This document shows, piece after piece, positions 19,778 to 30,328 of a stretch of 34,166 bases of DNA; position 1 is the stretch's first letter, and each line of letters opens with the position of its first letter. This DNA is from Lingula anatina. Taxonomy: Eukaryota > Brachiopoda > Lingulata > Lingulida > Lingulidae. A model generated the notes under the pieces. That model searched no databases, was not told where the DNA came from, and saw only the letters and a program-made list of their open reading frames with translations. Made by a program: the position numbers and the translations under genes. The stretch covers positions 488,515 to 522,680 of the forward strand of contig NW_019774770.1 in the NCBI RefSeq assembly GCF_001039355.2, in the 5' to 3' direction.

Positions 19778-21385
19778 TTAAAACTCTGGATCTGAGAACT
19801 CATACTGTCTCAGTGGATTAGTGGTCATGTTGCCTGCCTTACTTTGCAAATCATCGAGCTTTTCACAAGAAACTGCCTGCACAGGATCAGGTTTGTCTTT
19901 CCCCTTGGAAAAATTTTTCTTTCGAAAACTTTGTCGTACTTTAGCCCAGATTCCACTACCTCTAATTTTGTCACTTCTGTCGAGAGCATCGGCAGCTTCA
20001 CAAGTGTCATCAAAGCTCACTGATGTATGAGGTAAATGTGTATCATTTTCCAAAGAATGTGAGATCGGCATGTTTACAAGGGGCGTATCCAGTACCATGA
20101 TGTTGTTGTTGTTGTTATTGTTATTGTTACTGTTATCTCCCCTGCTGTTGACAGGCTGTGAAGTAGGTGTATTTTGGTTGGAAATTGCTGCATTTTGCAA
20201 GCTCGTGTTTTCGCCATGACCAATGCGGGTTTCTTTATATGTTATAGTTTGCAGGTGGTGGTGCTTTTCTCCATGATTGTTATGACCCGTGAAAACCTTT
20301 CGCAGTTTTGATCTTAGAGTTTTTCCTACTGATGCCTTTGAGGCCCTTCGTTCTTTATCTTCTTTCAAATTTTTCTTTGGCGTAATGATTGGAGGCGCCA
20401 CTCCTGTGTAACTCATTGATTCTTCAGTCAAGTATACTGAAAAATCCTCACCTCCATATTCATGATAGATCAAAGTTTTGTCCTCTGGGAGGACTAGTGT
20501 GTCCTCCGATTCTTCTTCATCAAAATCCAATGTCACCTCTGATACCTCGAATTCAACTTCATTTGATGATTCAGATTTTTCATCGTCTGCATAACTGTCA
20601 AAGTCTTCTTCACAGTCATTTCCACTACAGTATGCAAAATCTCCAGATATGTTCAGACTTTGGATGTCATAGTTCAATTTTGCAGCAGCACCACCACGGC
20701 TCGAGAAGCCATAAATGGTGGAATCCAAGTCATCGGTTTCTACGCCTGACGAAGTCAATTCGTGGTTGTCGTCGTACAAGGGGTTAGTTTTATGTTCTCT
20801 TCCTCTGTAGGAAGTCATGAATGCAGATATATCAAGGCTTTGGAAAACTTCAGAATCATCCTGCGTAATGACAGTAGTGTTGTCCTGAGCATCAGCAACT
20901 GAAATGTGTTGAGATTTTCTTCTGTGCGGGGTGTGGTGCATGCAACTGTCACAGTCTAACCTAGAATCGCTATGCAGCAGCTGGCCATGTTTGCATTCTT
21001 CTTTCATAGGCAACTCGTTAATATGAACTGCAGGTTTAAGTATAAAATTTTCATTTTGGTTTGCAGCTGTTACTGTGGCATCAATGTGTTTGTTAGTGTG
21101 ACTTTTTCTCAAAGGAATTTTGGTATCATCACTTACATCCCGAGAAAGAATTTGGCCATTATTATTGTCATTTCTGTCCACTGCATCATTACTGTGGGAA
21201 TTTTCTTTCATTTCTGATGATGGTGGAACATATTTTAGAAGAACAATACCACTGCTATCATTTTTTAGGGATTTTCCCTGCTGCTTGCCTTCAGTTTTTT
21301 GTGGAGTTTCTCTGTTGCTGTTGTAGCGAAAAATATCCTTGATGTGTTTAATTGTCCTTTCTTTAGCCATCATGACTAGCTGCAT
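19778..21385 (-). CDS. Unrecognised 535-residue disordered protein, single coding exon
   Basis: I do not recognise this protein. It is a complete open frame with an in-frame TAA upstream in the same exon and a plausible acceptor at 21439-21441 (minus strand), so its N-terminus looks intact. Alternative starts are Met5 or Met6. Composition is polar and probably disordered. It has an acidic stretch at about 255-296, a poly-Asn run (420-428), His-rich bits, two PKA-type sites (RRKS 155-158, RRAS 346-349), an NPLY motif (201-204) like PTB-binding NPxY, and a second TNPL near the C-terminus. Three short basic amphipathic motifs resemble one another (around 11-20, 356-365 and 479-488). QSL(D/N)IS occurs twice (182-187, 242-247). 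No membrane segment or signal peptide is seen. The low-complexity but clearly non-random frame supports coding; the function is unknown. Confidence 0.8.
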   Translation of the reverse strand: MQLVMMAKERTIKHIKDIFRYNSNRETPQKTEGKQQGKSLKNDSSGIVLLKYVPPSSEMKENSHSNDAVDRNDNNNGQILSRDVSDDTKIPLRKSHTNKHIDATVTAANQNENFILKPAVHINELPMKEECKHGQLLHSDSRLDCDSCMHHTPHRRKSQHISVADAQDNTTVITQDDSEVFQSLDISAFMTSYRGREHKTNPLYDDNHELTSSGVETDDLDSTIYGFSSRGGAAAKLNYDIQSLNISGDFAYCSGNDCEEDFDSYADDEKSESSNEVEFEVSEVTLDFDEEESEDTLVLPEDKTLIYHEYGGEDFSVYLTEESMSYTGVAPPIITPKKNLKEDKERRASKASVGKTLRSKLRKVFTGHNNHGEKHHHLQTITYKETRIGHGENTSLQNAAISNQNTPTSQPVNSRGDNSNNNNNNNNNIMVLDTPLVNMPISHSLENDTHLPHTSVSFDDTCEAADALDRSDKIRGSGIWAKVRQSFRKKNFSKGKDKPDPVQAVSCEKLDDLQSKAGNMTTNPLRQYEFSDPEF

Positions 21386-22387
21386 ACAGGTGATCTGTCT
21401 TTGTTATATACTCTGCTCAAATTTTTGATTACGTTCACCTGAAGAAAAAATTGGCAAAATGTCAAAAGTATTTTATTTTTGATATTTCAGCATAGAGGTA
21501 AATTTTTCTTCGTAATAAATAATCAGACCCTTGGTGTTTGACTGCAGAAAGGTGTTGGGAAAATAAGCCAAAACAAAATTTAGAAAAAAATTAGCTTTTA
21601 TGTAATTAAAAATAGAATAAAAATTATACCTACTTAGCTGTGCTTAATTCTTGAGAGAATAACTAATAAGCATGGCAAAGTTGGTATAATTTTTATTCTA
21701 TGTCTATTCCAAAAAAGCTGTGCAAAATCTTTTTGAAGCAATATAAATCAAACATATTCTGTAACTTCAGGGCAGAAAAAAATGAGAAAATGACGATGCA
21801 CAAGAGTGGCAGAAGCTTTAATAGCCTACAGTAAAAGTGCCACAATACCAGAAAAAGATGATGCATAAAATAAGTAAGACCAATACAGAATGTTATGCAG
21901 TCCTTCCAATGAAGAGGCATGTCACATTATTTTGAGAACTCACACGCAATAAAAGAAAAAGAAGAGAAAAAATGAGGAAAAAAAGGTAGACACAGATCTG
22001 TTTTACTGGAGGCATGTTTCATTACACAAATGTCACATGCTTAAACAGGTTGAACTGGTTTAGTGACATGGGATATGAAATGATTATCTAAAATAAAACC
22101 TAATTCAAAAAAGTATAATATATCTTTACTCTTGCAGTCAGATCTTGCTACTGATCATGGTGATCAGGTCAGGCTTCATGAAGAAAATGTACTCTACCTA
22201 ACTATGAAAACCCTACTGAACAAAATGACTGTAAAATTGAAAATTGCAATGTGTGTTTTTCTTTACCTTATATTATCTATTACCTTTTCTCCTTCCTTGC
22301 AAAAATGAATCATCTGATTTCACCAATTATTCCAGCTTTATCTGTATCAGAAAAATGATTAAATCACACAATTTTATTAGTTGAATT
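21304..22387. repeat. Tandem duplication, copy A (contains the functional start of the minus-strand gene)
   Basis: About 1.08 kb closely matching 22388-23494 in direct orientation. It spans codons 1 to about 27 of the minus-strand gene, its splice acceptor and roughly 950 bp upstream. Both units begin GAGTTTCTCTGTTG. It also contains a perfect 19-bp inverted repeat (21612-21630 with 21683-21701), which is decayed in copy B. Confidence 0.9.
21386..21438 (-). other. 5' leader part of the minus-strand gene's coding exon
   Basis: On the minus strand a T-rich run ending TTTTTTCTTCAG precedes 21438, so the exon probably begins there. The leader contains an in-frame TAA five codons before the final triplets leading to the ATG. 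The upstream exon is not identified; one candidate is at 24063-24405. Confidence 0.45.
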
Positions 22388-22524
22388 GAGTTTCTCTGTT
22401 GTTGCTGTAGTGGCAAAAATATCCTTGATGTGTTTAATTGTCCTTTCTTAAGCCAACATAACTAGCTGCATATAGGTGATCCCTCTTTATTATATACTCT
22501 GCTCAAATTTTTGATTACATTCAC
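22388..22524 (-). pseudogene. Truncated duplicate of the first codons of the minus-strand gene
   Basis: The minus strand keeps the acceptor (T-rich run plus CAG at 22525-22527), an ATG at 22471 and the first codons MQLVM-A, but codon 8 (Lys in the intact gene) is TAA at 22448-22450. The following codons still read ERTIKHIKDIF before diverging. No downstream exon is present. It is a relic of the tandem duplication and not a gene, although its acceptor might still be usable in splicing. Confidence 0.85.
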
Positions 22525-23494
22525 CTGAAAAAAAATTGGCAAAATGTCAAAAGTATTTTTCTACTTTGATATTGCAGTATAGAGGTAATTTTTTCTTTGT
22601 AATCAAATCCTTGGTGACTGCAGAAAGGTGTTGGGGAAAATAAGCCAAAACAAAATTTAGAAAAAATTCAGCCTTTATGTAATTTGAAATAGAATAAATA
22701 TTAAACCTACTTTGCTATGCTTAATTCTTGAGAGAATGAGAATATCTATTAACCATGGTAATGTGGGTATAGTTTTTATTCTGTCTATTTCATAAAATTT
22801 TGCAAAAAAGCTTTTTGAGAGAATATTAATCAAACATGTTCTATAACTTCAGGCATGGAAAAAAATGAGAAAATGACAATGCACAAAAGTGGCACAAGCT
22901 TTGATAGCCTATAGTAAAAGTGCCACAATACCAGAAAAAGGTGTTGCACTGAAATATATTTCCTTTAAAAAAAAGAAGAAGAAACCTGGCGCATAAAATA
23001 AGTATGTCTGACACGAAGAATGTTATGCAGTCCCTCTATTCAAGAGGTATGTCACATCATTCTGAAATATCACACGCAATAAAAGAAAAAGAAATGAAAA
23101 AAAAGGAAAAAAGGTGGACACTTTATACACAGATCTCTTTTACTGAAGGCATGTCTCATTGCACAAATGTCACATGCTTATACAGGTTGAACTGGTTTAG
23201 TGATGTGTATGAAATAAATATTTAAAATAAAACCTAATTTAAAAAAAACATAATATATCTTTACTCTTGCAGTCAGATCTTGCTACTGATCATGGTGATC
23301 AGGTCAGGCTTCATGAAGAAAATGCACTCAACCAAACTATGAAAACCCTGAAATTGAAATTTGTAATGTGTTTTTCTTTACTTATATTATCTATTACCTT
23401 TTCTCCTTCCTTGCAAAAATGAATCAGCTGATTTCACCAATTATTCCAGCTTTATCTGAACATGATTAAATCACACAATTTTATGAATTGAATT
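22388..23494. repeat. Tandem duplication, copy B (decayed)
   Basis: Direct neighbour and paralogue of 21304-22387, sharing long matching blocks such as TTGATGTGTTTAATTGTCC and GATCATGGTGATCAGGTCAG, separated by substitutions and small indels. It carries an extra AAG-rich insertion around 22965-22990. The match ends near 23494. Confidence 0.9.
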
Positions 23495-24062
23495 CAGTTT
23501 TGACATTTGTGGACCTTTTCATTTTTTTACACAATAACAGAATTCAGCAAAAAAGAATACATCAGAGGACAAAAATATTTTTTACTTTCTTTAAGTGAAC
23601 AGTGCCAATATAAAGCAGTTAGAATATATGTTAACAGTTATGTAACAATATAAGAATTTTTCATATAGCTTTTCTTTCATACAAACTTAACAAAATGTTA
23701 AAATTGACAAATATCACAAATATTGAGCTATAAATCAAACCTGATGCATTATCCTGATGCATTTATAATCAATGAAAGTTTAGATATTCATAACCCCTCT
23801 TAATGTTATTAAAGTAGTATATTCCAAGACTGTTTTGGTACTAACACCAATGATAGCAGTGATTTTCATTCATACAAAAGAACGGAATCAAGTCCATTGC
23901 ATTTATATAAAACTACTGACCTTAACACAATTTCCAATTGTTAGATCAAAATTACATATAATCCTAGTCCCCCATTCAATAATAATGAAAAAAAAAAACA
24001 GCAGAAAAGGATGATCTATTTTGTTTTCTAAATATAAAGAAATGAAAAAAAAAGTATATCAC
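23495..24062. other. Non-coding, nothing recognised
   Basis: AT-rich DNA with A and T runs, between the duplication and the GC-richer block at 24063. No open frame or RNA gene was seen. Confidence 0.5.
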
Positions 24063-24405
24063 CTGTTAAAGCAGGTTTCCAGCAGTGGAGGTCTGGAGTG
24101 AGCGTGGGAGCGGGAGACTCAATCCCAGCACAGTCCCATTAAAGTCATATAGGGAATCCCAGTGAATTCGGCCATTAATGTCGCACTGCAAGAGAAGCCT
24201 TGGAAATACCACCGTGTCCCAGTGTGCAGTTGCTTTGGGCCATAAACTCATGCACACTCCACGATGCAATTAATATTCAGACTGTGTAGCCATCCCTGTT
24301 CCAGCCCAGAGGCATTCTTGGTGGGGTTGGTCATAGGTGAGCATCAGATCTTGTTTGGCAGGTGCAGCCCAATCTAATCTTCTTCATTGTTGGGCTTCTT
24401 TGTAC
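24063..24405 (-). other. Possible upstream non-coding exon of the minus-strand gene
   Basis: A GC-richer block bounded on the minus strand by CTCAG at 24408-24406 and by a good donor, CAG|GTGATA, after 24063. Its position upstream of the minus-strand coding exon fits a leader exon. The acceptor side lacks a pyrimidine tract, so it could instead be a first exon or merely a repeat fragment. An open frame of 67 codons inside shows no recognisable domain. Confidence 0.2.
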
Positions 24406-24780
24406 CTGAGCAAATTTAACATATTTTAATACAGGTTTGAATTCTATTCATATACTGTTCCTGTCAAAAGACAGTTACTCCACCCAAAGTCTGGGTCCGC
24501 AAGACGCAATTTATTTCATTTGGGCCTACAGTGACATTCAATATTTTACGTACTTACAAAAAAGTAAAAATAAGCAAAAGGCCAATACCGGTAATACTTT
24601 GAAAATATTAATACCTGTGATACATTGGAAAAATATACATAACAGTGACTTCTACATTAGTCATGATGCGTGATTCAACAATTTATTTATTTGAAAGAAG
24701 TAAAATTGAAGAAAATTATATCAGTATGATCTTATCATATTTACAGCATAAAGTTTAGTGCGTTTATTTTGTAAAAGAAA
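24406..24780. other. Non-coding, nothing recognised
   Basis: AT-rich DNA; the 78-codon open frame at 24437-24673 shows no domain and has no splice-linked partner. Confidence 0.45.
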
Positions 24781-24948
24781 CAGGCCCGTAGCCAGCAATT
24801 TCCAAAGTGGGGTTCTTTTTCTGAAAAAGTGGACCTTTTCCCACAAAAACTTCATGTACCTAGATCAAATTTTACCCAGAGTGGACCTTTTCCCAGCAAA
24901 AGGGGCGGTTCTTTCGAACCCCCCGAACCCCCCCTGGCTACGGGCCTG
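24781..24948. mobile_element. 168-bp MITE-like element with 15-bp perfect terminal inverted repeats
   Basis: The ends CAGGCCCGTAGCCAG (24781-24795) and CTGGCTACGGGCCTG (24934-24948) are exact inverted repeats. Inside, GTGGACCTTTTCCCA occurs twice, about 53 bp apart, and the right side is rich in C runs. I recall elements with CAGGCCCGTAGCCAG-type ends from many marine invertebrate genomes; this is memory only. No clear target-site duplication is visible. Confidence 0.8.
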
Positions 24949-25766
24949 AGAATGGTTACATTACTGAGCTAATACGTGATAGGCCTACAACTTATGCCAA
25001 AAATGACCAAGCGTCTTATGTAAACCGCTCTGAGATGTATGTAGAGTAAGGAAAAAAAGAACTTTTCTTTATCTAAACTTTACTTTTACCTGTATGGCTA
25101 ATCTCCAGACAGAGAGCAAAACCATAATTTAAGGGATCTACCGTTGCACAGTACTTTGAGAGAAAAGCTGTTGGATGCTGGAATTAGTACAACCTTTATA
25201 CGGATCGGAAACATAGGGTACAGTATGCTGAATTAACTGAAATATTGTCCAACCGAAAAAGTATAATAATACAAATATGAAAATGTCCCAAAGTCATATT
25301 TCCTGTGTCTACGTATCTTGCAAAGCTACTTATCTTTTCCAATTCGGTAAAACCTCTCAAATGAAAGTAATTAATGTTGCTTTTCCCCTCTGAAATGTAC
25401 AGGAGGACGTGGCATTTTGAGTGTCTGACCGTGCATTGAGAACTAAATTTATTCAATCAAATATAGTACAAAACATCGAATCCAGTTCTAAGTGCATAAA
25501 TAGTCCACTAATGGTTCGTGTGTAGAATAAAATAGCTGCGAAAATCCCGGATAGGGTAATTTTTAAACAGATACTTGGTGTTCAAACAGTCCATCAAACC
25601 ATGCAGTGCTGAACTAGGACGCCCCTCTGTAGCTTTAAAGATGTCACCTGCTGTCCTCATAAAAGAAACATATATCTGTTGCACCCGCTGCTGACCCAGA
25701 AAATGGTCCAAGGCGAAAGACACTATAATCACGTATAGGAATTGGAGAGTGAAGAGCTACCCTACT

Positions 25767-25768
<2 letters not shown>

Positions 25769-25808
<40 letters not shown>

Positions 25809-25812
25809 ACAC
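25769..25812. repeat. (AC)n microsatellite
   Basis: AC dinucleotide repeat with one interruption near its right end. It produces a spurious Val-Cys open frame on the minus strand. Confidence 0.95.
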
Positions 25813-25885
25813 TTTTCAACCACATCAGTCATAATGGACTGATTTATTATCCTTTAAATTCAATCAGCTTAGGTGTATTTTAAAA

Positions 25886-25905
25886 TTAGGCATTTAAATG
25901 CCTAA
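25886..25905. repeat. Perfect 20-bp palindrome
   Basis: TTAGGCATTTAAATGCCTAA is its own reverse complement. It may be a hairpin or a binding site for a dimeric factor; no neighbouring gene explains it. Confidence 0.85.
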
Positions 25906-28900
25906 ATTAACGTCACAGCTAATATTTGCTGGTCATATTACCAGTGAACCGAAGCCTAATTTAGAGTATCTAATTTTTGTCATTACCCACTACCGCCCAC
26001 TAAAATCTTTATTGATCTATAAGCAGTGCTAGCACTCTATCTATTTTGTTTTAAAAATTATTTTGTTAAATATCATTACGCCCCTGACTTCCGTCATTAT
26101 GGTTCCCGTTCAAATAAAGAAAGCTTTAAATTCATAAGAAAAAATAGAATACAGATGCGTTTTGATTTTAAATCAAGAATCTTATCATCCTTCTGCTAAA
26201 AAATGAAAGTGAAAGCCGTAAATTTTTTTGAGAAAAAAATAATAGGTTTCAATTTTTTAACGGGATGGCAAGTTCGCACAATCTGTCCGTATCTTTGTAG
26301 ATTAGGTAAAGCCCCATCTTGCATGATCGAACATAGTGCCGCACCAGTGATTTTATCTGGTCGAATCATCCGACCTGTGGAATCTGACCGCTATATCTTA
26401 TCACTGATACGGCTGAAAACACTTGATTGTTTTATTTTTTTACCATTGTCATTTCAGCGAACCTGAATCAACTTCCAGAGATGGGGATCCATTGTGCCTT
26501 ATCATAAAATAATAAAAAAAAACATAGGTCTTACACAAAGCATCTAAATCGAGGCTTCCGAACAGAAAGTGGGTGACTTGTATCATTGTTGTGTAAATCA
26601 GGTGAGCGTTTTGGTGAGAGGTGTTCAGATAGGACCAAGGTCAGTAGAAGATGAAGTAGACAGAAGCCACGCTGCTACATTTTCCACGTGTAGTCAGAAA
26701 ATTTAGCACTAAAAACGACAATCTGTTGTGAGTACTGTATAGATACATGTAGTGCAAGATAAGATTGCGTTAACGATATTTTGCAAAAATGTTGCGTTTC
26801 GTACTTCAGGCATTATGAGCATGGGGGCATTCTACTGGCGTGAACAATGCTTTCCAATAAGAACCCAAAATCAGCTTATAGCGTAAATATTTTGTTTTGG
26901 TTATTTTTCTTGTGTCTTTTTTGTAACTTACCTAACGTATGAATCTATGGTATGGAGGCTGAGGAGTTTGTTTTCGTGCAACATGGTATATATATAGATA
27001 ACGCTGTACATTAAGTGTGTGCTTGCATAGAAGGTCTTAGTTCAATATACACATTCTTTACATTTAAGTAAATTGTGAATGTTACATATAATATGTCATG
27101 TTTGATTTGCTGTAACGATTATTTTCTGTTTTGTCAAATCTACATCAGACAAGTATCGCCATTGAATATTTCTTCGTTTAATTTCAGTAACTTTAATTGC
27201 CATTTACGAGGAGATTAGATGTGTCTTCCATCAGAGACATCAGATTCGTGATCGACGGTGCCCACACCCATGTCAAGATTGTCTAGCTTCCCGCAGTTTG
27301 TCATCTAGTTAATTTACAAGGTTGACATGAAATATCATGTGTTATGTTGTGTCAAAACGTATAACAAATGAATAATTGCACGTAATAAGCGTTTTATTCA
27401 CGAAACATCTGATCATAAAAAAATGTAAGTAATTTATCTTAACCTGCGTGTCGCTTGTTTAATACTATGCATATGTAGCACAGCACTGTAACCGCCCTTT
27501 GCTTTTTTATTGTAATTTGTTTATACCCTTGGGTTGGGAGGGATTTTCCATCCGTTTTGGAACTCTTTGTGGAGTACAGGGGAATAATGTCAGGGCAAAA
27601 CATGCAGTGCTTAAATGTTATATGAAAACGAAAGTTATACAATGATAGTTGTAAGATTATTTTTAAGTGATGTACTGTTGGAGTATGTGCTAGCACGACC
27701 AATTTTCTGTTACGACGAAAAAGATATGTAGGCAAATCTGCAACTAAACGCCCAACTGTGGACTTGAAGATGTTTGTTTTAAATTGAATTCAAATACTTG
27801 TTTTGATTAAGTAAACTTTGGGAAGAAAAAAATCGTTGTCGCAACTCCATTGCGTAAAGTGCATATGAAATTTTCTTTTCGGTAAACATATATTGGTGTG
27901 TTCTGTTGATGTAGAAAACGATACATAAAACTCCAATAACTTGGAAACGCTGAAATCCAAGTTCTAGCTCTTCAAAAATAACAGCATTATGCAACTGCCA
28001 AAATGTGCCCATGTCATTGCATATTTGCCTACACGAAGCGTAAGCTCTTTCTGAAGTTGGGAATATGCGATTGTGACGCGTGCTAAGAATAAAGCTCCCT
28101 TTGGTATTCGGTGTTTTGATGCCGTGTGTCTGATCAATGCCAGGCCCATATTTTTACTGTTGGGAGGGGATCAAATGCTTCAAGAAAGTGAAACTGAGTT
28201 GGGTAGAGATTTTTTTCCGAAATTGATCTGCATTTGGCATTGAAGTAGAATGCATGTTGTGAACATGATAACAGAAATTGCCCCTGCTTAAGCTATAAAA
28301 ATTCTAAAAATTCTTTCAAGCATTTTATTGTCAATATCACCATACATAAATAGTTAATGATCGCTAAAAGGAAACATCTAATAGTTCATTTCGGACTGCC
28401 ATTTATCTTGATCTTAATCTTGTACATTTTAATTTTTCGAAAATTTTTTTACCAAAATCATATTTGACCTAGTTACTTCGCAAAGCTCGATTTTTCTTTG
28501 GGTAATGAGACTTCAAAAACAATGGGTTGAAGATTTTTTGGCCTTCAACTTTTGTCAATATTTTCAAAATAATATCTGAAATAGTTTAACGGGAAACTTA
28601 CGGAACTTTGTAGGGACACTTTTCCCATTTATTCTTGTATTACTTTCGATATTAATTTGTCAGATGTGTATATATAAAATAACACTTCGATTGGTTTGAT
28701 AATTTTGATTCGAATTGCAAGCCAGCATTCTATTTGAGTTTGAACTTGTATTAAGTGATTTCTTAATTCTACATTTGGTCGGGATCAAGGGTGATTGAGA
28801 AGAAAAGGCTTGATAAGACGTAATTTTTGCACGTCCTTTTGGATTATTTTTACTGGGTGTCTCTCGATCACTGAACACCGGAGAACACAGTTGAATTTAA

Positions 28901-29652
28901 TAACATTTTTTTGCCTTTTGCGTAACTTTTTGAGCTTTGTATATTGTTCTAAAAATGGTAACACGTGTAAGACTGGGATAAGCTTGTATAGTGACCATAT
29001 CAGTAGGCTGCTCGTGACTAGCGCACGCTCTGCAAATGCACATTTCAGTTTTGGCTTAGATGTTCGGCATCGAGTACAGATTTTCGGATTTTTTATTTGA
29101 AGAAAAATTTATGTAAGACAATCTAATTTCAGTGATGAGCAAAACAACGTAAATACATGGATGCGTGCTCGTGTCCGGGGGATAAAGTTGACGTGAGATT
29201 ATATGCATTTTGAATTTGACATCATTCACTAAATTTGGACAAAAATTTCCCTTCATTAAAGTTGCGATCAATCAAAACTTGAATATTTAAATGGTAACTT
29301 TGAACCAAAGTTTCACAGTAGATCCTCCTATCTACGTATTGTTTATGGCCAAATAACGTACTTTTTGGTTGTGGTTAGAAATATTTTGACCGTACTGTTC
29401 CTAAACTTCAAAATAATAGTTTCAGCAACAATTTTCAAAATGCATAGAATCACTGACACGCGTTTTTGATAGTTTTTTTTTAATCTTATTATTTGAAATA
29501 CGATATTTTATTGAAATTGTTTTTACTTTAAAATGTAATTTTAATATTTTTCACATAGTTGTACACCTTTTTTTCTTTGTTGCATTTGCTCATGTTCATA
29601 TGGTGAAAAAAATAAACGTAGATATATACATTTGTCATACTTTTTTTTTTTC

Positions 29653-30050
29653 AAAATTTGCAAAAAGGTATCTCTATGTCCTCTAACGACTCGAGCCACC
29701 GACCTGCTAATCGCAACCTTGCCGTCATGCCTGTTGAGCCACCGACTCCACTTGACAAATTTTGTTTGTAAGATAGTTTTGTTGTAGTTCAAATTGTTCA
29801 TTTAGTTATTTTTTGCAAAAGGTGATTTGCTGGGACCCAGGAACGCGCGGTTTTGAACTCGGGACATTCCGACTCCGAGTCAAGAGCGTTACCTACTCCT
29901 CTAAGTGTTCCCTCCACCCTCGACGGGTGGACTTTCTTTTTATAGTAACCAAAATAATAATTTAAGAACACCTTGAAAAGTGTTTATTAGTTTCCAAGTA
30001 CCCAACCCAGGATTCGAACCCCAACCCCTCTCCGAACCTCTAGCCAATAA
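29653..30050 (-). mobile_element. Cluster of three tRNA-like (SINE-like) segments
   Basis: All three read on the minus strand. The first (about 29682-29742) has an A-box-like TGGCTCAACAGG and a B-box-like GGTGGCTCGAGTC, and lies between CAAAATTTG and CAAATTTTG. The second (about 29842-29911) has TAGGTAACGC and CGAGTTCAAAAC at tRNA spacing. The third (about 30010-30046) has TGGCTAGAGG and a perfect GGTTCGAATCC B-box, with the two boxes too close, so it is deleted inside. Intact tRNA genes are unlikely because I cannot fold clean acceptor stems. Confidence 0.5.
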
Positions 30051-30268
30051 AAATACCAAGACATTTTTGCATATTTTTGAATTTTTTATTACAATAAAAG
30101 CATAATGAATTTCCATTCATGTTTTAATTCATTTTTAAAACATTTGTCTGTAAAACTACATTCTAATTTTTTTATTCACTGCAAATGTTGACACTTCGAT
30201 TACGTTAGACAATTACTGAAATTTGCATTATTCCAAAGTGTAACTATTTTCTATTAACTCGCAATAGC

Positions 30269-30328
30269 GATTGACATAATAGCATGTTACATTAAAGTGA
30301 TTGACATAATAGCATGTTACATTAAAGT
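30269..30328. repeat. Perfect 30-bp tandem duplication
   Basis: The 30-bp unit beginning GATTGACATAATAGCATG occurs twice, head to tail, with no mismatch. Identity suggests a recent event. Confidence 0.95.

Larger units (their letters stand above)
24949..29640. other. Intergenic region, no gene seen
   Basis: About 4.7 kb with open frames of at most about 100 codons, none with a recognisable domain. It contains an AC repeat, a perfect 20-bp palindrome and an interferon-response-like motif (GAAAGTGAAACT, 28184-28195). CpG is somewhat less depleted here than left of 20 kb, by eye. Confidence 0.45.

Noticed and set aside
20095-20140. Poly-Asn tract as a possible frame artefact
   Set aside because: The AAC/AAT repeat is trinucleotide and keeps the frame of the orphan ORF, which continues with non-repetitive protein-like sequence on both sides.
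25644-25832. Minus-strand open frame with a Val-Cys run
   Set aside because: It is a translation of the AC microsatellite.
26203-26466. 87-codon plus-strand open frame in the right half
   Set aside because: No recognisable domain and no good splice or promoter context; I could not exclude a short exon but have no positive support.
29682-29911. Functional tRNA genes
   Set aside because: A- and B-box-like motifs are present, but I cannot form clean acceptor and anticodon stems, so SINE heads or tRNA pseudogenes are likelier.
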